From the NCBI RefSeq assembly GCF_014640255.1, contig NZ_BMGP01000002.1:496001-560000 (forward strand): a DNA stretch of 64,000 nucleotides, written 5' to 3'. Shown piece by piece: positions 34,920 to 42,891 of the stretch (position 1 is the first letter of the stretch; each line of letters starts with the position of its first letter). The position numbers were made by a program, and so were the translations under genes. The DNA comes from Subtercola lobariae (lineage in GTDB: Bacteria; Actinomycetota; Actinomycetes; Actinomycetales; Microbacteriaceae). A model generated the notes under the pieces. It saw only the letters and a list, made by a program, of their open reading frames with translations, was not told the origin of the DNA and did not search any database.

Positions 34920-35660
34920 GTGCAGAGGTTCGAGGGCAGAGTCGCTCTGATCACCGGCGGCAGCCGCGGCATCGGTTTCGCCATTGCGAAACGACTCGTT
35001 GACGAAGGCTGCCAGGTGGTCATCACGGGGCGCAAGCACGAAAGCCTCGACGCGGCCGTCGCCGAACTGGGTGCAGCTGTCGCCGTGGGCGTTGCGGGCA
35101 AGGCCGACGACGCCGAGCACCGCGCCCAGGTCTTCGAACTGATCGACGAGCGCTTCGGCCACCTCGATCATCTCGTCAACAACGCCGGAATCAACCCGGC
35201 CTACGGCGCCCTTCTCGAGGTCGACGAGTCGGCCTTTCGCAAAATGCTCGACGTGAACATCATCGCAACCCTCGGCTGGATACGAGGCGCCGTCGCGGCC
35301 GGGTTCACCGGCTCGATCGTCAACCTCTCGTCGGTGGCCGGCACCACGGCGAGCCCCGGCATCGCCGCCTACGGAATCTCGAAGGCGGGCATCATCAACC
35401 TCACCGTGCAGCTGGCCCAAGAACTGGCGCCGGGCATCCGGGTCAATGCCGTGGCGCCTGCCGTCGTGAAGACCGACTTCGCCCGCGCGCTCTACGAGGG
35501 GCACGAAGAGCAGGCTGCAGCCGAATATCCGCTCGGCCGGCTCGGCCTGCCCGAAGACATCGCGGGCCCGGTAGCGTTTCTGCTCTCAGACGATGCGGCG
35601 TGGATGACCGGGCAGACGCTGCACATCGACGGCGGCATTGCGATCCGCCCGGTCTGGTAG
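34920..35660 (+). CDS. SDR-family oxidoreductase
   Basis: Classical short-chain dehydrogenase/reductase, 246 residues. TGGSRGIG (about 12-19) binds the NAD(P) pyrophosphate; NNAG (about 90-93), Ser (SSVAG, about 139) and YGISK (about 151-155) complete the active site. GTG start with GGAAGAGG upstream. Acts on an alcohol or ketone. Cotranscribed with the SnoaL-like gene. In the levulinate pathway an SDR reduces a 4-oxoacyl-CoA to the 4-hydroxyacyl-CoA; since a kinase/ACAD pair lies 3 kb away, such a role deserves testing, but general 3-oxoacyl reduction is equally possible. Confidence 0.93.
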   Translation: MQRFEGRVALITGGSRGIGFAIAKRLVDEGCQVVITGRKHESLDAAVAELGAAVAVGVAGKADDAEHRAQVFELIDERFGHLDHLVNNAGINPAYGALLEVDESAFRKMLDVNIIATLGWIRGAVAAGFTGSIVNLSSVAGTTASPGIAAYGISKAGIINLTVQLAQELAPGIRVNAVAPAVVKTDFARALYEGHEEQAAAEYPLGRLGLPEDIAGPVAFLLSDDAAWMTGQTLHIDGGIAIRPVW

Positions 35661-35776
35661 CGCGGGTCGCCCGCGGCGGCCGGCAGCGGATCACCGCGTG
35701 CGCGGCACCCACCGCGGGGTCACGCCGCACATGCCCGGCGTCGCCCGGTGTCACCGCGCTTCGGCCCCGCCCGCCG

Positions 35777-37486
35777 TCAGACCGCCGCGGCGAACCGCTC
35801 GGTCAACACGCGCTTCAGCACCTTGCCACTCGGCCCGAGTGGAAGCTCGGTGACGAAGTGCACCACCCGCGGAAACTTATAGGCCGCCATGCGCTCGCAC
35901 GCGAACGCGATGAGGTCGTTCGGCTCGACGGTTTCACCCACCCGCGTCACCACCGCCGCATGCACCTCTTGCCCGTGCACGTCGTCGGGCACTCCGAACA
36001 CGGCCACCATGCTCACCGCCGCATGCCGCGCCAGCACCGCCTCGACCTCGGTGGGGTACACGTTGTAGCCGTTTCGCACGATGAGGTCTTTCTTGCGGTC
36101 GACGATGGTGATGAATCCATCGGCGCTGAGCGTGCCGAGGTCGCCCGTGCGCAGCCAGCCGTCAACGACCGCGTCGGCCGAGGCGTCAGGCCTGCCGAGA
36201 TACCCGTTGAACACGTTGTAGCCGCGAACCACGATTTCACCCACGGCGCCGGCATCGGGCAGCAGCTCGATGCGGCCCTCGACCTCCGGCTCGGCAACGG
36301 CCACTTCGACTCCCCAGAGCGGCCTGCCGACGGTTCCCGGGCGCGTCTTCTCGTAGCGCGAGTTCACGGAGACGGTCGATGACGTTTCGGTGAGCCCGTA
36401 CCCCTCGTGTACCTCGGCACCGAACGTCTCCGCGAACTTCTCGAGCACAGCCACGGGCAGGGCTGCACCGCCCGATACGGCGAACCGCAGCGGCGGCCGA
36501 GCCTCTACCCGTGCCGCCGCCGCTTCGATGAGCGCGATATACATGGTGGGCACACCCTCGAACACGGTCGCGCGATGCAACACCATGAGCTCGATGGCCT
36601 CGGCCGCATCGAACTTCGGCAGCAGAATGATGGCGGCGCCCCGCCGAAAGCCCGTGTTCAGCACCGCGGTCTGACCAAAGGTGTGAAAGAGCGGAAGTCC
36701 GCCGAAAATCACGTCGTCAGGCAGAATGTCGAGCGAATCGATCAGGCTGTTGTGCACCTGCTCGACGATCGCCAAGTGCGAGCCCACCGAACCCTTCGGC
36801 GTGCCGGTGGTGCCACTGGTGTAGAGAATGGTGGCGGCATCCATCGGCCTGACGGGCTCGTGGCGTGCAATCGGCACGGCGGCGCCAGCGAGGTCTTCGA
36901 GCCGCCGGATGCTCGGCGGTTCGGTGCCGAGCGCGGCCGCAACCGGCGGGGTGGCGCCCGACCCGGCCGCGTTCGTCGCGATCGTTGCGGGAGTCGCGGG
37001 CGACGCGTTCGCCGCAGTCTTCGCGGCTGGCACGTAGACAACCGGCGGCGGGGCGAGAACGGTCACGAGATCGACCGCCGCATCCCGAGCCGCGGGCAGC
37101 GCCTCGGCCAGCGATGACGAGGCCGCCACAACGAGATCGGCCCCGCTGTCACGCAGCACGTACTCGATCTCGTTCGCCTTGAACAGCAGATGAATGGGCA
37201 CCACGATCGCTCCGAGCGCGAGCACCGCGTAGTACACCCGGGCGAAATCGGGCACGTTCGGAATCAGCACCGCCACCCGGTCGCCCCGCCCGATGCCGAG
37301 CTCGCGCAGTGCCCCCGCATACGCGCGCGTCTGCGACCAGAGTTCGCCGTAACTGAGCGCCTCGCCCCTGAAGTACAGCGCGACCCGGTCGGGCGCGCGC
37401 GTCGCCGACTCCGCCAGAATGCTCGCCACCGAGAGCATGCCGTAGCCGGTGCCGTCGATGGCCGGGTCTGCTGCGTGCCGTGTCAC
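35777..37486 (-). CDS. AMP-forming acyl-CoA synthetase (FadD-like)
   Basis: 569-residue adenylate-forming ligase that activates a carboxylic acid to its CoA thioester with ATP. Seen: YTSGTTGTPKGS (about 222-233, P-loop), GYGLTETSS (about 355-363), GWLRTGDLG (adenine/ribose site) and the C-terminal PSGKVLKR with the catalytic Lys. An Ala/Thr/Pro-rich insert (about 150-190) lies ahead of the P-loop. GTG 37486 is used; ATG 37438 (MLSVASILAES) is a plausible alternative. It follows the acyl-CoA dehydrogenase by 138 nt, so it may share its transcript or have its own promoter. Confidence 0.93.
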   Translation of the reverse strand: MTRHAADPAIDGTGYGMLSVASILAESATRAPDRVALYFRGEALSYGELWSQTRAYAGALRELGIGRGDRVAVLIPNVPDFARVYYAVLALGAIVVPIHLLFKANEIEYVLRDSGADLVVAASSSLAEALPAARDAAVDLVTVLAPPPVVYVPAAKTAANASPATPATIATNAAGSGATPPVAAALGTEPPSIRRLEDLAGAAVPIARHEPVRPMDAATILYTSGTTGTPKGSVGSHLAIVEQVHNSLIDSLDILPDDVIFGGLPLFHTFGQTAVLNTGFRRGAAIILLPKFDAAEAIELMVLHRATVFEGVPTMYIALIEAAAARVEARPPLRFAVSGGAALPVAVLEKFAETFGAEVHEGYGLTETSSTVSVNSRYEKTRPGTVGRPLWGVEVAVAEPEVEGRIELLPDAGAVGEIVVRGYNVFNGYLGRPDASADAVVDGWLRTGDLGTLSADGFITIVDRKKDLIVRNGYNVYPTEVEAVLARHAAVSMVAVFGVPDDVHGQEVHAAVVTRVGETVEPNDLIAFACERMAAYKFPRVVHFVTELPLGPSGKVLKRVLTERFAAAV

Positions 37487-37500
37487 TCGTTCACCACTTT

Positions 37501-37624
37501 CTCGCTGCCGATTCGCGCCGCACTCGTTCTGCCGAGCTCAGCGGGGCACTTCGCGTGATCCGTCATTTCGGCCTCACAATCTCGTCGCCGATTCGCGCCG
37601 CTGAGGCTTTTCTGCCGCGCTCAG
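37501..37624. repeat. Imperfect direct repeat at the ACAD/ligase junction
   Basis: CTCG-2nt-GCCGATTCGCGCCGC occurs at 37501-37521 and 37581-37601, and TTCTGCC(G)(A/C)GCTCAG at 37527-37541 and 37610-37624. The two blocks are about 42 nt long, offset by 80-83 nt. The second ends exactly at the last base before the acyl-CoA dehydrogenase stop codon. This looks like a local duplication. Confidence 0.6.
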
Positions 37625-38833
37625 TCACTTCTTGCCCTTCAGCTCGGCCTTGCCGAGCGCCGCGAGGTGCACCTCGTCGGGCCCGTCGGCGAGCCGCAGG
37701 GCGCGGGCGCCGGCGAGCAGCGAGGCGAGTGGATGATCGGGCCCGAGCCCCGCCGCCCCGAATACCTGCACCGCGTGGTCGAGAATCTGTTGCACGGCCC
37801 GCGGCACCGCGATCTTGATGGCCTGAATCTCGGTCATCGCCTGGCGGTTGCCCACCGTATCCATCAGCCACGCCGTCTTCAGCACGAGCAGCCGCAGCGA
37901 CTCGATCTGAATCCGGGCCTCGGCCGCCCATTCACGAATCACGCCCTGATCGGCCAATCGCACGCCGAACGTCTCTCGCCCGAGCGCCCGCCCACGAACG
38001 AGCGCGAGCGCGTGCTCGGCCATTCCGAGCGCCCGCATGCAGTGGTGGATGCGCCCTGGCCCCAGCCGCGCCTGCGCCATTGCGAAGCCCTCGCCCTCGC
38101 CGCCGAGCAGGTTCGACGCCGGCACCCGCGCGTCGTCGAACAGAATCTCGGCGTGACCGCCGTGATCGCGGTCGTCGTAGCCGAAGACGGTGAGCGGCCG
38201 CACGATGGTGACCCCAGGGGTGTCTCGCCCGACGAGCACCATCGACTGCTGGCGGTGCCGCGGAGCATCCACATCGCTCTTGCCCATCACAATGAAGAGC
38301 TCGGCTTCGGGGTTCATGGCGCCGGTGGCCCACCATTTGCGGCCCGAGATGACGTATTCGTCGCCTTCGCGTCTGATGCGCGTGGCGATCTGGGTGGCGT
38401 CAGACGACGCGACGTCGGGCTCGGTCATGCAGAACGACGAACGGATGCTCGCGTCAAGCAATGGCGCCAGCCACCGCCACTTCTGCTCTTCGGTGGCGTA
38501 GGCCTGCAGCAGGTCGATGTTGCCGCTGTCGGGCGCCATGCAGTTCGTGGCCGCGGGTGCGAGCCGCATGCTCCAGCCGGTGAGTTCGGCGAGCGGGGCG
38601 TACTGCAGGTTCGTCAGGCCGGCGCCCCCTTCACCGGTCAGAAAGAGGTTCCAGAGGCCGCGCTCGCGGGCTGTGGTCTGCAAGTCGCGAACGATGGGGC
38701 GGGTGCCCCACTCGTCTGGGGTCGCTGCAAGCTGCTCGTCGAGAATATGCTCGGCGGGGAATATGTCGTCGTCGAGAAACGATTGCAGCGAATTCTTCAT
38801 CGCGAGGGTGCGGTCGTCGTACGAAAAGTCCAT
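37625..38833 (-). CDS. Acyl-CoA dehydrogenase, ACAD11-like
   Basis: FAD enzyme of 402 residues. The N-terminus MDFSYDDRTLAMKNSLQSFL and the C-terminal DGPDEVHLAALGKAEL are typical of the ACAD10/ACAD11 branch. Middle strands (CMTEPDVASSDATQIATRI; YVISGRKWWATGAMNPEAE) carry the FAD/substrate contacts. In that branch the enzyme works with an APH-type kinase, and for levulinate catabolism the pair turns 4-hydroxyacyl-CoA into enoyl-CoA through a phosphate ester. Here it starts 1 nt after the kinase gene stop, so the two are coupled. The substrate chain length is unknown. Confidence 0.92.
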   Translation of the reverse strand: MDFSYDDRTLAMKNSLQSFLDDDIFPAEHILDEQLAATPDEWGTRPIVRDLQTTARERGLWNLFLTGEGGAGLTNLQYAPLAELTGWSMRLAPAATNCMAPDSGNIDLLQAYATEEQKWRWLAPLLDASIRSSFCMTEPDVASSDATQIATRIRREGDEYVISGRKWWATGAMNPEAELFIVMGKSDVDAPRHRQQSMVLVGRDTPGVTIVRPLTVFGYDDRDHGGHAEILFDDARVPASNLLGGEGEGFAMAQARLGPGRIHHCMRALGMAEHALALVRGRALGRETFGVRLADQGVIREWAAEARIQIESLRLLVLKTAWLMDTVGNRQAMTEIQAIKIAVPRAVQQILDHAVQVFGAAGLGPDHPLASLLAGARALRLADGPDEVHLAALGKAELKGKK

Positions 38834-38834
38834 C

Positions 38835-40058
38835 TCAGTCTTTCTCGTCGGGTGTGCGGTGAGGCGCCGTGTCGGCCAGCGCAGCGGTGGCCTCGCCGTC
38901 GGCGTGCGCAGCGGCGGCCTCCGCATCGGCGGCGCCGTGAGTGGGAGCCGAGACTCGGCCGGAAAGCACGCGGCGAAGGCCCTCTTCGGCGAGCGGCGCG
39001 ACGAGGTCGCCCACCCGTTCGAAGCCGTCGCCCACGGTGCCGCCAGAGGCGTAACGAAAGTGGATGCCCTCAGCGATGACCGCGAGCTTGTAGGCCGCGA
39101 AGGCGCGATACCACGACAGGTCTGGGGTGCGAATGCCCGCTCGAACCGCATACGCATCGATGATTTCGGGAAACGACGCATACCCCGCAGAGACATCGAC
39201 CGCGCTCGGCATGACGGTCTTCGCGCCGGGCAGCTCTGAGATGCCCCAGTACAGCCCGAGCATGCCGAGGTCGACAAGCGCATCACCGAGCGTCGACATC
39301 TCCCAGTCGAGAATCGCCGCTATACGTGGGTGAGAGTGGGGTAGCGGGGTCGGGCGTGTCACGAGGGCGTTGTCGAGGCGGTAGTCGCCATGAACGAGGG
39401 AGGTTCGAGGGGCGGAGGGGTCGGGCATCCGCTCGGCGAGCAGGTCGTGCAGACGTTCGAGGGCAGGCTGCTCGCGTGAGCGTGAGGCGTCGTGCTGCCG
39501 GCGCCAGGTGGCGAGTTGGCGGGTGAGGTATCCGGTCGGGCGACCGAAGTCTTCGAGACCGACGGATTCAGGGTCGACTGCGTGCAGCTCGGCGAGCACT
39601 TCAGCGAGTTCGAGACTGATGCGGTGAAGCTCAGCGGCCTCGAAGGGAGCGTTGTCATGGCGCGTTGCCAGCACGACTCCATCGACGAACCCCATCAGGT
39701 AGAACGGGGTTGCGGTGATCTCCCCGGCTTCGGTGTCGTCGACCAGGTCGATCATCGGCGGAACCGCAACAGCGGTGCTCGCCAGCGCGGCCATCACGCG
39801 GTACTCCCTGCGCATGTCGTGTGCGCTCGCCAGCACATGCGCGAGCGGTGGGCGACGCAGCACCAGCGGCCGCGCGGCCCCCTCGATGCGGTAGGTGAGG
39901 TTGCTGCGCCCGCCCTCGATAAGCGTCGCGGTGATGGTGTCGGGAGGGTCTGCGAGCAGCTCGGGATGCTCGCGGTGCAGCCACCGCGAAAGACCCAGAA
40001 CATCGAGCCCCGCGACCCGCACGCGCGAGTCGGGAGTCGACGGGTGTGAAACGCTCAC
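38835..40058 (-). CDS. APH-type phosphotransferase (ACAD-associated kinase)
   Basis: 407-residue kinase of the aminoglycoside/choline phosphotransferase fold. Seen: N-lobe IEGGRSNLTYRIEG with the Gly-rich nucleotide loop, LVLRRPP (Lys replaced by Arg in the beta-3 position), catalytic loop LVHGDYRLDNALV (about 241-253; Brenner motif H-x-D-x(4)-N) and the metal site AILDWEMSTLGD (about 268-279). The 50-residue tail is Ala/His/Asp low complexity. GTG 40058 overlaps the dehydrogenase stop in GTGA. Relatives phosphorylate the 4-OH of hydroxyacyl-CoA; in mycobacteria the same proteins are often labelled FadE36. Confidence 0.9.
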   Translation of the reverse strand: MSVSHPSTPDSRVRVAGLDVLGLSRWLHREHPELLADPPDTITATLIEGGRSNLTYRIEGAARPLVLRRPPLAHVLASAHDMRREYRVMAALASTAVAVPPMIDLVDDTEAGEITATPFYLMGFVDGVVLATRHDNAPFEAAELHRISLELAEVLAELHAVDPESVGLEDFGRPTGYLTRQLATWRRQHDASRSREQPALERLHDLLAERMPDPSAPRTSLVHGDYRLDNALVTRPTPLPHSHPRIAAILDWEMSTLGDALVDLGMLGLYWGISELPGAKTVMPSAVDVSAGYASFPEIIDAYAVRAGIRTPDLSWYRAFAAYKLAVIAEGIHFRYASGGTVGDGFERVGDLVAPLAEEGLRRVLSGRVSAPTHGAADAEAAAAHADGEATAALADTAPHRTPDEKD

Positions 40059-41224
40059 AGCCGCACGACCTCTTCGCCCGCGAGTGACGGATCGATCACG
40101 ATCTTCGCGTGCGTCTCGGGGTCGCCGAGCGCCGTGAACGCGTTCGCCACGCCTGGCAGTCCCACCCGGCCCGTCACGATGTGCGACGCATCGAGCTTGC
40201 CGTCGGCGAGCGCGTGCAGAGTGTCGCGAAACTCCAGCGGCGTGTAGCCGACCACAAAGCGCAGTTCGATCTCTTTGTTGATGGCCAGCGACGGGCGAAT
40301 CGCGTCGGCTCCCATGGTCACGCCCACCACCACCACACGGGTATGAAGAGGGGCGTCTGCCAGAATGCCGTCGATCATGCCGGGCACGCCGACGCATTCG
40401 AACACCACTGGACGCTTCGGATGCGTCGCTCCCACCGTGTCGAGTGCCCGCCAGGTCGACCACCACGGCACGGGCAGCTTCGAACTCGACTCGATGAGAT
40501 CGATGCCGGCGTTGTACTCGTCGGGCATCGTCTGGTTGAAGCCGTGGCCACCGAGCCGCTGCCACACCGACTCGGTTGCCGGGTTGACGATCTCGGTCGC
40601 CCCGCTTCGCCTGGCCAGAGCTCGGCGAGTGGGCGAGTAATCGCTTGCCACGATCGTCTCGACGCCGCGCGCCTTGAGCACGGCGATCACCGCGAGCCCC
40701 ACGGGACCGCAACCGATCACCACGGCGACTTCTTTCTTACGAATCTCGCTGCGGGCCACCGCGTGCCAGGCGACCGCCATCGGCTCCGTCAACGCCGCCG
40801 TGTCGGCGTCGAGACCGTTAGGCACGGCGAGCGTCAACGACTCCTGCACGGTCACCTGCTCGGCATAGGCCCCTGGGGCATCGGCCGAGAGACCGATTCC
40901 ATCGACCTTCTTGCCATGCCGAACGAGCGGAACGGTCACCACGGGGGTGCCGACCGCCAGCGTTCCGCGGGTCCACGGGCCGAGCTCGGCCACCACGCCG
41001 TAGAGCTCGTGCCCCATGATCACATGCTCGCCCGAGCGCATGAACCGGGTGTAGCCGCAGAGCGTCAGCACGTCGGCGAGGTCGTCGCCGTGCTTCAGCG
41101 AGTGCAAGTCTGAGCCGCAGATTCCGCAGCGTTTCACGTCGAGCAGCAACTGACCCGCGCCAGGCGCCGGCACCTCGACATCGACGTACTCGAGCGCGCC
41201 GCCACTGGCCGAAACGGCCTTCAT
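40055..41224 (-). CDS. Zinc-dependent alcohol dehydrogenase
   Basis: 389-residue medium-chain dehydrogenase. N-terminal GroES-like domain with CGICGSDLH (Cys33, Cys36) and GHE (71-73) for the catalytic zinc; the usual four-Cys structural zinc loop is not seen. The Rossmann fold starts at VVIGCGPVGLAVIAVL (about 170-185). It probably oxidises a secondary alcohol to a ketone for the BVMO gene it overlaps (ATGA). The insert at about 215-250 (GHGFNQTMPDEYNAGIDL) is long for the family. Confidence 0.92.
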   Translation of the reverse strand: MKAVSASGGALEYVDVEVPAPGAGQLLLDVKRCGICGSDLHSLKHGDDLADVLTLCGYTRFMRSGEHVIMGHELYGVVAELGPWTRGTLAVGTPVVTVPLVRHGKKVDGIGLSADAPGAYAEQVTVQESLTLAVPNGLDADTAALTEPMAVAWHAVARSEIRKKEVAVVIGCGPVGLAVIAVLKARGVETIVASDYSPTRRALARRSGATEIVNPATESVWQRLGGHGFNQTMPDEYNAGIDLIESSSKLPVPWWSTWRALDTVGATHPKRPVVFECVGVPGMIDGILADAPLHTRVVVVGVTMGADAIRPSLAINKEIELRFVVGYTPLEFRDTLHALADGKLDASHIVTGRVGLPGVANAFTALGDPETHAKIVIDPSLAGEEVVRL

Positions 41225-42891
41225 CGCGCAGACCGCTCGACGGCCGACAACCGCCGCCCCGCGCCCGCGCCGGCCGCTGCTGCATCTGCGCCGGCCGCGC
41301 TGCCCCGCGCATCCACTCGCCCACGGTCGGTGCTGCCCACGCCAGCGCCCACACCGGCCGCTACCGGCACTGTCGCCAGGTGGTACGCGTCTTTTCGCCA
41401 CTTCTTCGCCTCGCGCCGAAACCGAAAGGTCCAGTCGGGGTAGATCGTGGCGTTGCGGCCGGTGGCGTCTTGGTAGAACGTGGTGCAGCCGCCCACCTCC
41501 CACACCGTGGTGGCCATCTTGCGGTCGATGTCGCGGTTGTACGCGTCGTGCACCGCGGAATCCACTTCTATCGAGGTCGACCCGGTGGTGTCGAGCGCAC
41601 GAATCGCGTTGGTGATGTGCGTCACCTGCGACTCGATCATGTAGATCATCGAGCTGTGCCCGAGGCCCGTGTTCGGCCCCAAGAACATGAAGAAGTTGGG
41701 AAAGCCGGGTACGGATGCTCCCAAGTACGCCCGCGGAGACCCCTGCCACACCTCGTTCATCAGCACCCCGTCGCGCCCGTACACCCGGTCGGCGAACGGA
41801 ATGTCGGTCACGTGAAAGCCCGTGCCGAAGATGATCGTGTCGACCTCGTGCTCGGTTCCGTCGGCATCCACCACCGAATGCGCCCGAATCTCGCGCAGGG
41901 CCTTCGGCACCAGCGTGACGTTCGGCTTCTGCAGCGCCGGGTACCACTCGTTCGACGGAACGATGCGCTTGCACCCGATGGTGAAGTCGGGCGTGAGCGC
42001 CTGACGCAGCACGGGGTCTGACACCTGACTGGCCAGGTGCTTGCTCGAGAGACCCTCGACGAACCGCATCAGTTTGGGCCGTTTCGCGAAGCCGAGCAAC
42101 AGCACCTCTTTGCTGACGTAGACCTTCGCACGGTCGATCTTCTGGGTCATCGGTCGGCTGCGAAACTTCTCGCGCTCCTCAGGCGTGGTGGGCCGCTTGT
42201 CGTGCGGCATGATCCACGGGGCGCTGCGCTGAAACACGAGCAACTCCCCCACCTGGTCGGCGATGCGGGGCACGTATTGAATCGCCGAGGCTCCGGTGCC
42301 GATGGATGCCACGCGCTTACCCGTGAGGTCGTAGTCGTTATCCCAGCGAGCCGAGTGCATCAGTTTGCCCTCGAACAGCTCGATGCCGGGCACGTCGGGC
42401 AGCTTCGGTTCGGTGAGCGGGCCGACGGCACTGACCAGCACCTGCGCGGTGTAAGAACCTTCGCTGGTCTGCAGCTGCCACAGCTGGGCGCCCTCATCCC
42501 AGCGCGCCTCAGTGACGTCGACCCCGGTGTGGAGCCGCGAGCGCAGCCCGAACCGGTCGATGGTGTTCTGGAGGTACGCCCTGATCTCGGGCTGCGGCGA
42601 GTACGTCGACGACCAGTCGGGGTTGGGTGCGAACGAGAGGGAGTACAGGTTCGAGGGCACGTCGCACGTGCATCCGGGGTACGTGTTCAACTGCCACACC
42701 CCGCCCACGTCGGTCGACCGCTCGAGAATCACGAAGTCGGTGAACTTGTTCTTCAGCAGGCTGTGGGCGAGCCCGATGCCCGAGAACCCGCCGCCGACAA
42801 TGACGACCTTGGCGTGCTTCGTGGTGGATTCGGCGGCAGACTCGGCGGCCGTCGCGCCAGCCACGGTCGGCCCCGCCGTGTCGGCGCTCAT
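41221..42891 (-). CDS. Baeyer-Villiger-type flavin monooxygenase
   Basis: 556-residue class B monooxygenase. Seen: VIVGGGFSGIG (about 30-40, FAD), GGVWQLNTYPGCTCDVPS, the BVMO fingerprint FEGKLMHSARWD (about 174-185, F-x-G-x(3)-H-x(3)-W-D) and the NADPH motif SIGTGASA (about 196-203). It should turn a ketone into an ester or lactone. The last 45 residues are Ala/Gly/Arg low complexity, outside the fold. ATG overlaps the MFS stop and its stop overlaps the ADH start, so alcohol dehydrogenase and BVMO are made together. Confidence 0.95.
   Translation of the reverse strand: MSADTAGPTVAGATAAESAAESTTKHAKVVIVGGGFSGIGLAHSLLKNKFTDFVILERSTDVGGVWQLNTYPGCTCDVPSNLYSLSFAPNPDWSSTYSPQPEIRAYLQNTIDRFGLRSRLHTGVDVTEARWDEGAQLWQLQTSEGSYTAQVLVSAVGPLTEPKLPDVPGIELFEGKLMHSARWDNDYDLTGKRVASIGTGASAIQYVPRIADQVGELLVFQRSAPWIMPHDKRPTTPEEREKFRSRPMTQKIDRAKVYVSKEVLLLGFAKRPKLMRFVEGLSSKHLASQVSDPVLRQALTPDFTIGCKRIVPSNEWYPALQKPNVTLVPKALREIRAHSVVDADGTEHEVDTIIFGTGFHVTDIPFADRVYGRDGVLMNEVWQGSPRAYLGASVPGFPNFFMFLGPNTGLGHSSMIYMIESQVTHITNAIRALDTTGSTSIEVDSAVHDAYNRDIDRKMATTVWEVGGCTTFYQDATGRNATIYPDWTFRFRREAKKWRKDAYHLATVPVAAGVGAGVGSTDRGRVDARGSAAGADAAAAGAGAGRRLSAVERSAR

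Noticed and set aside
38835-40058. Aminoglycoside resistance gene
   Set aside because: The APH fold is present, but the gene is coupled to an ACAD11-like gene in a catabolic operon, which marks the hydroxyacyl-CoA kinase branch.
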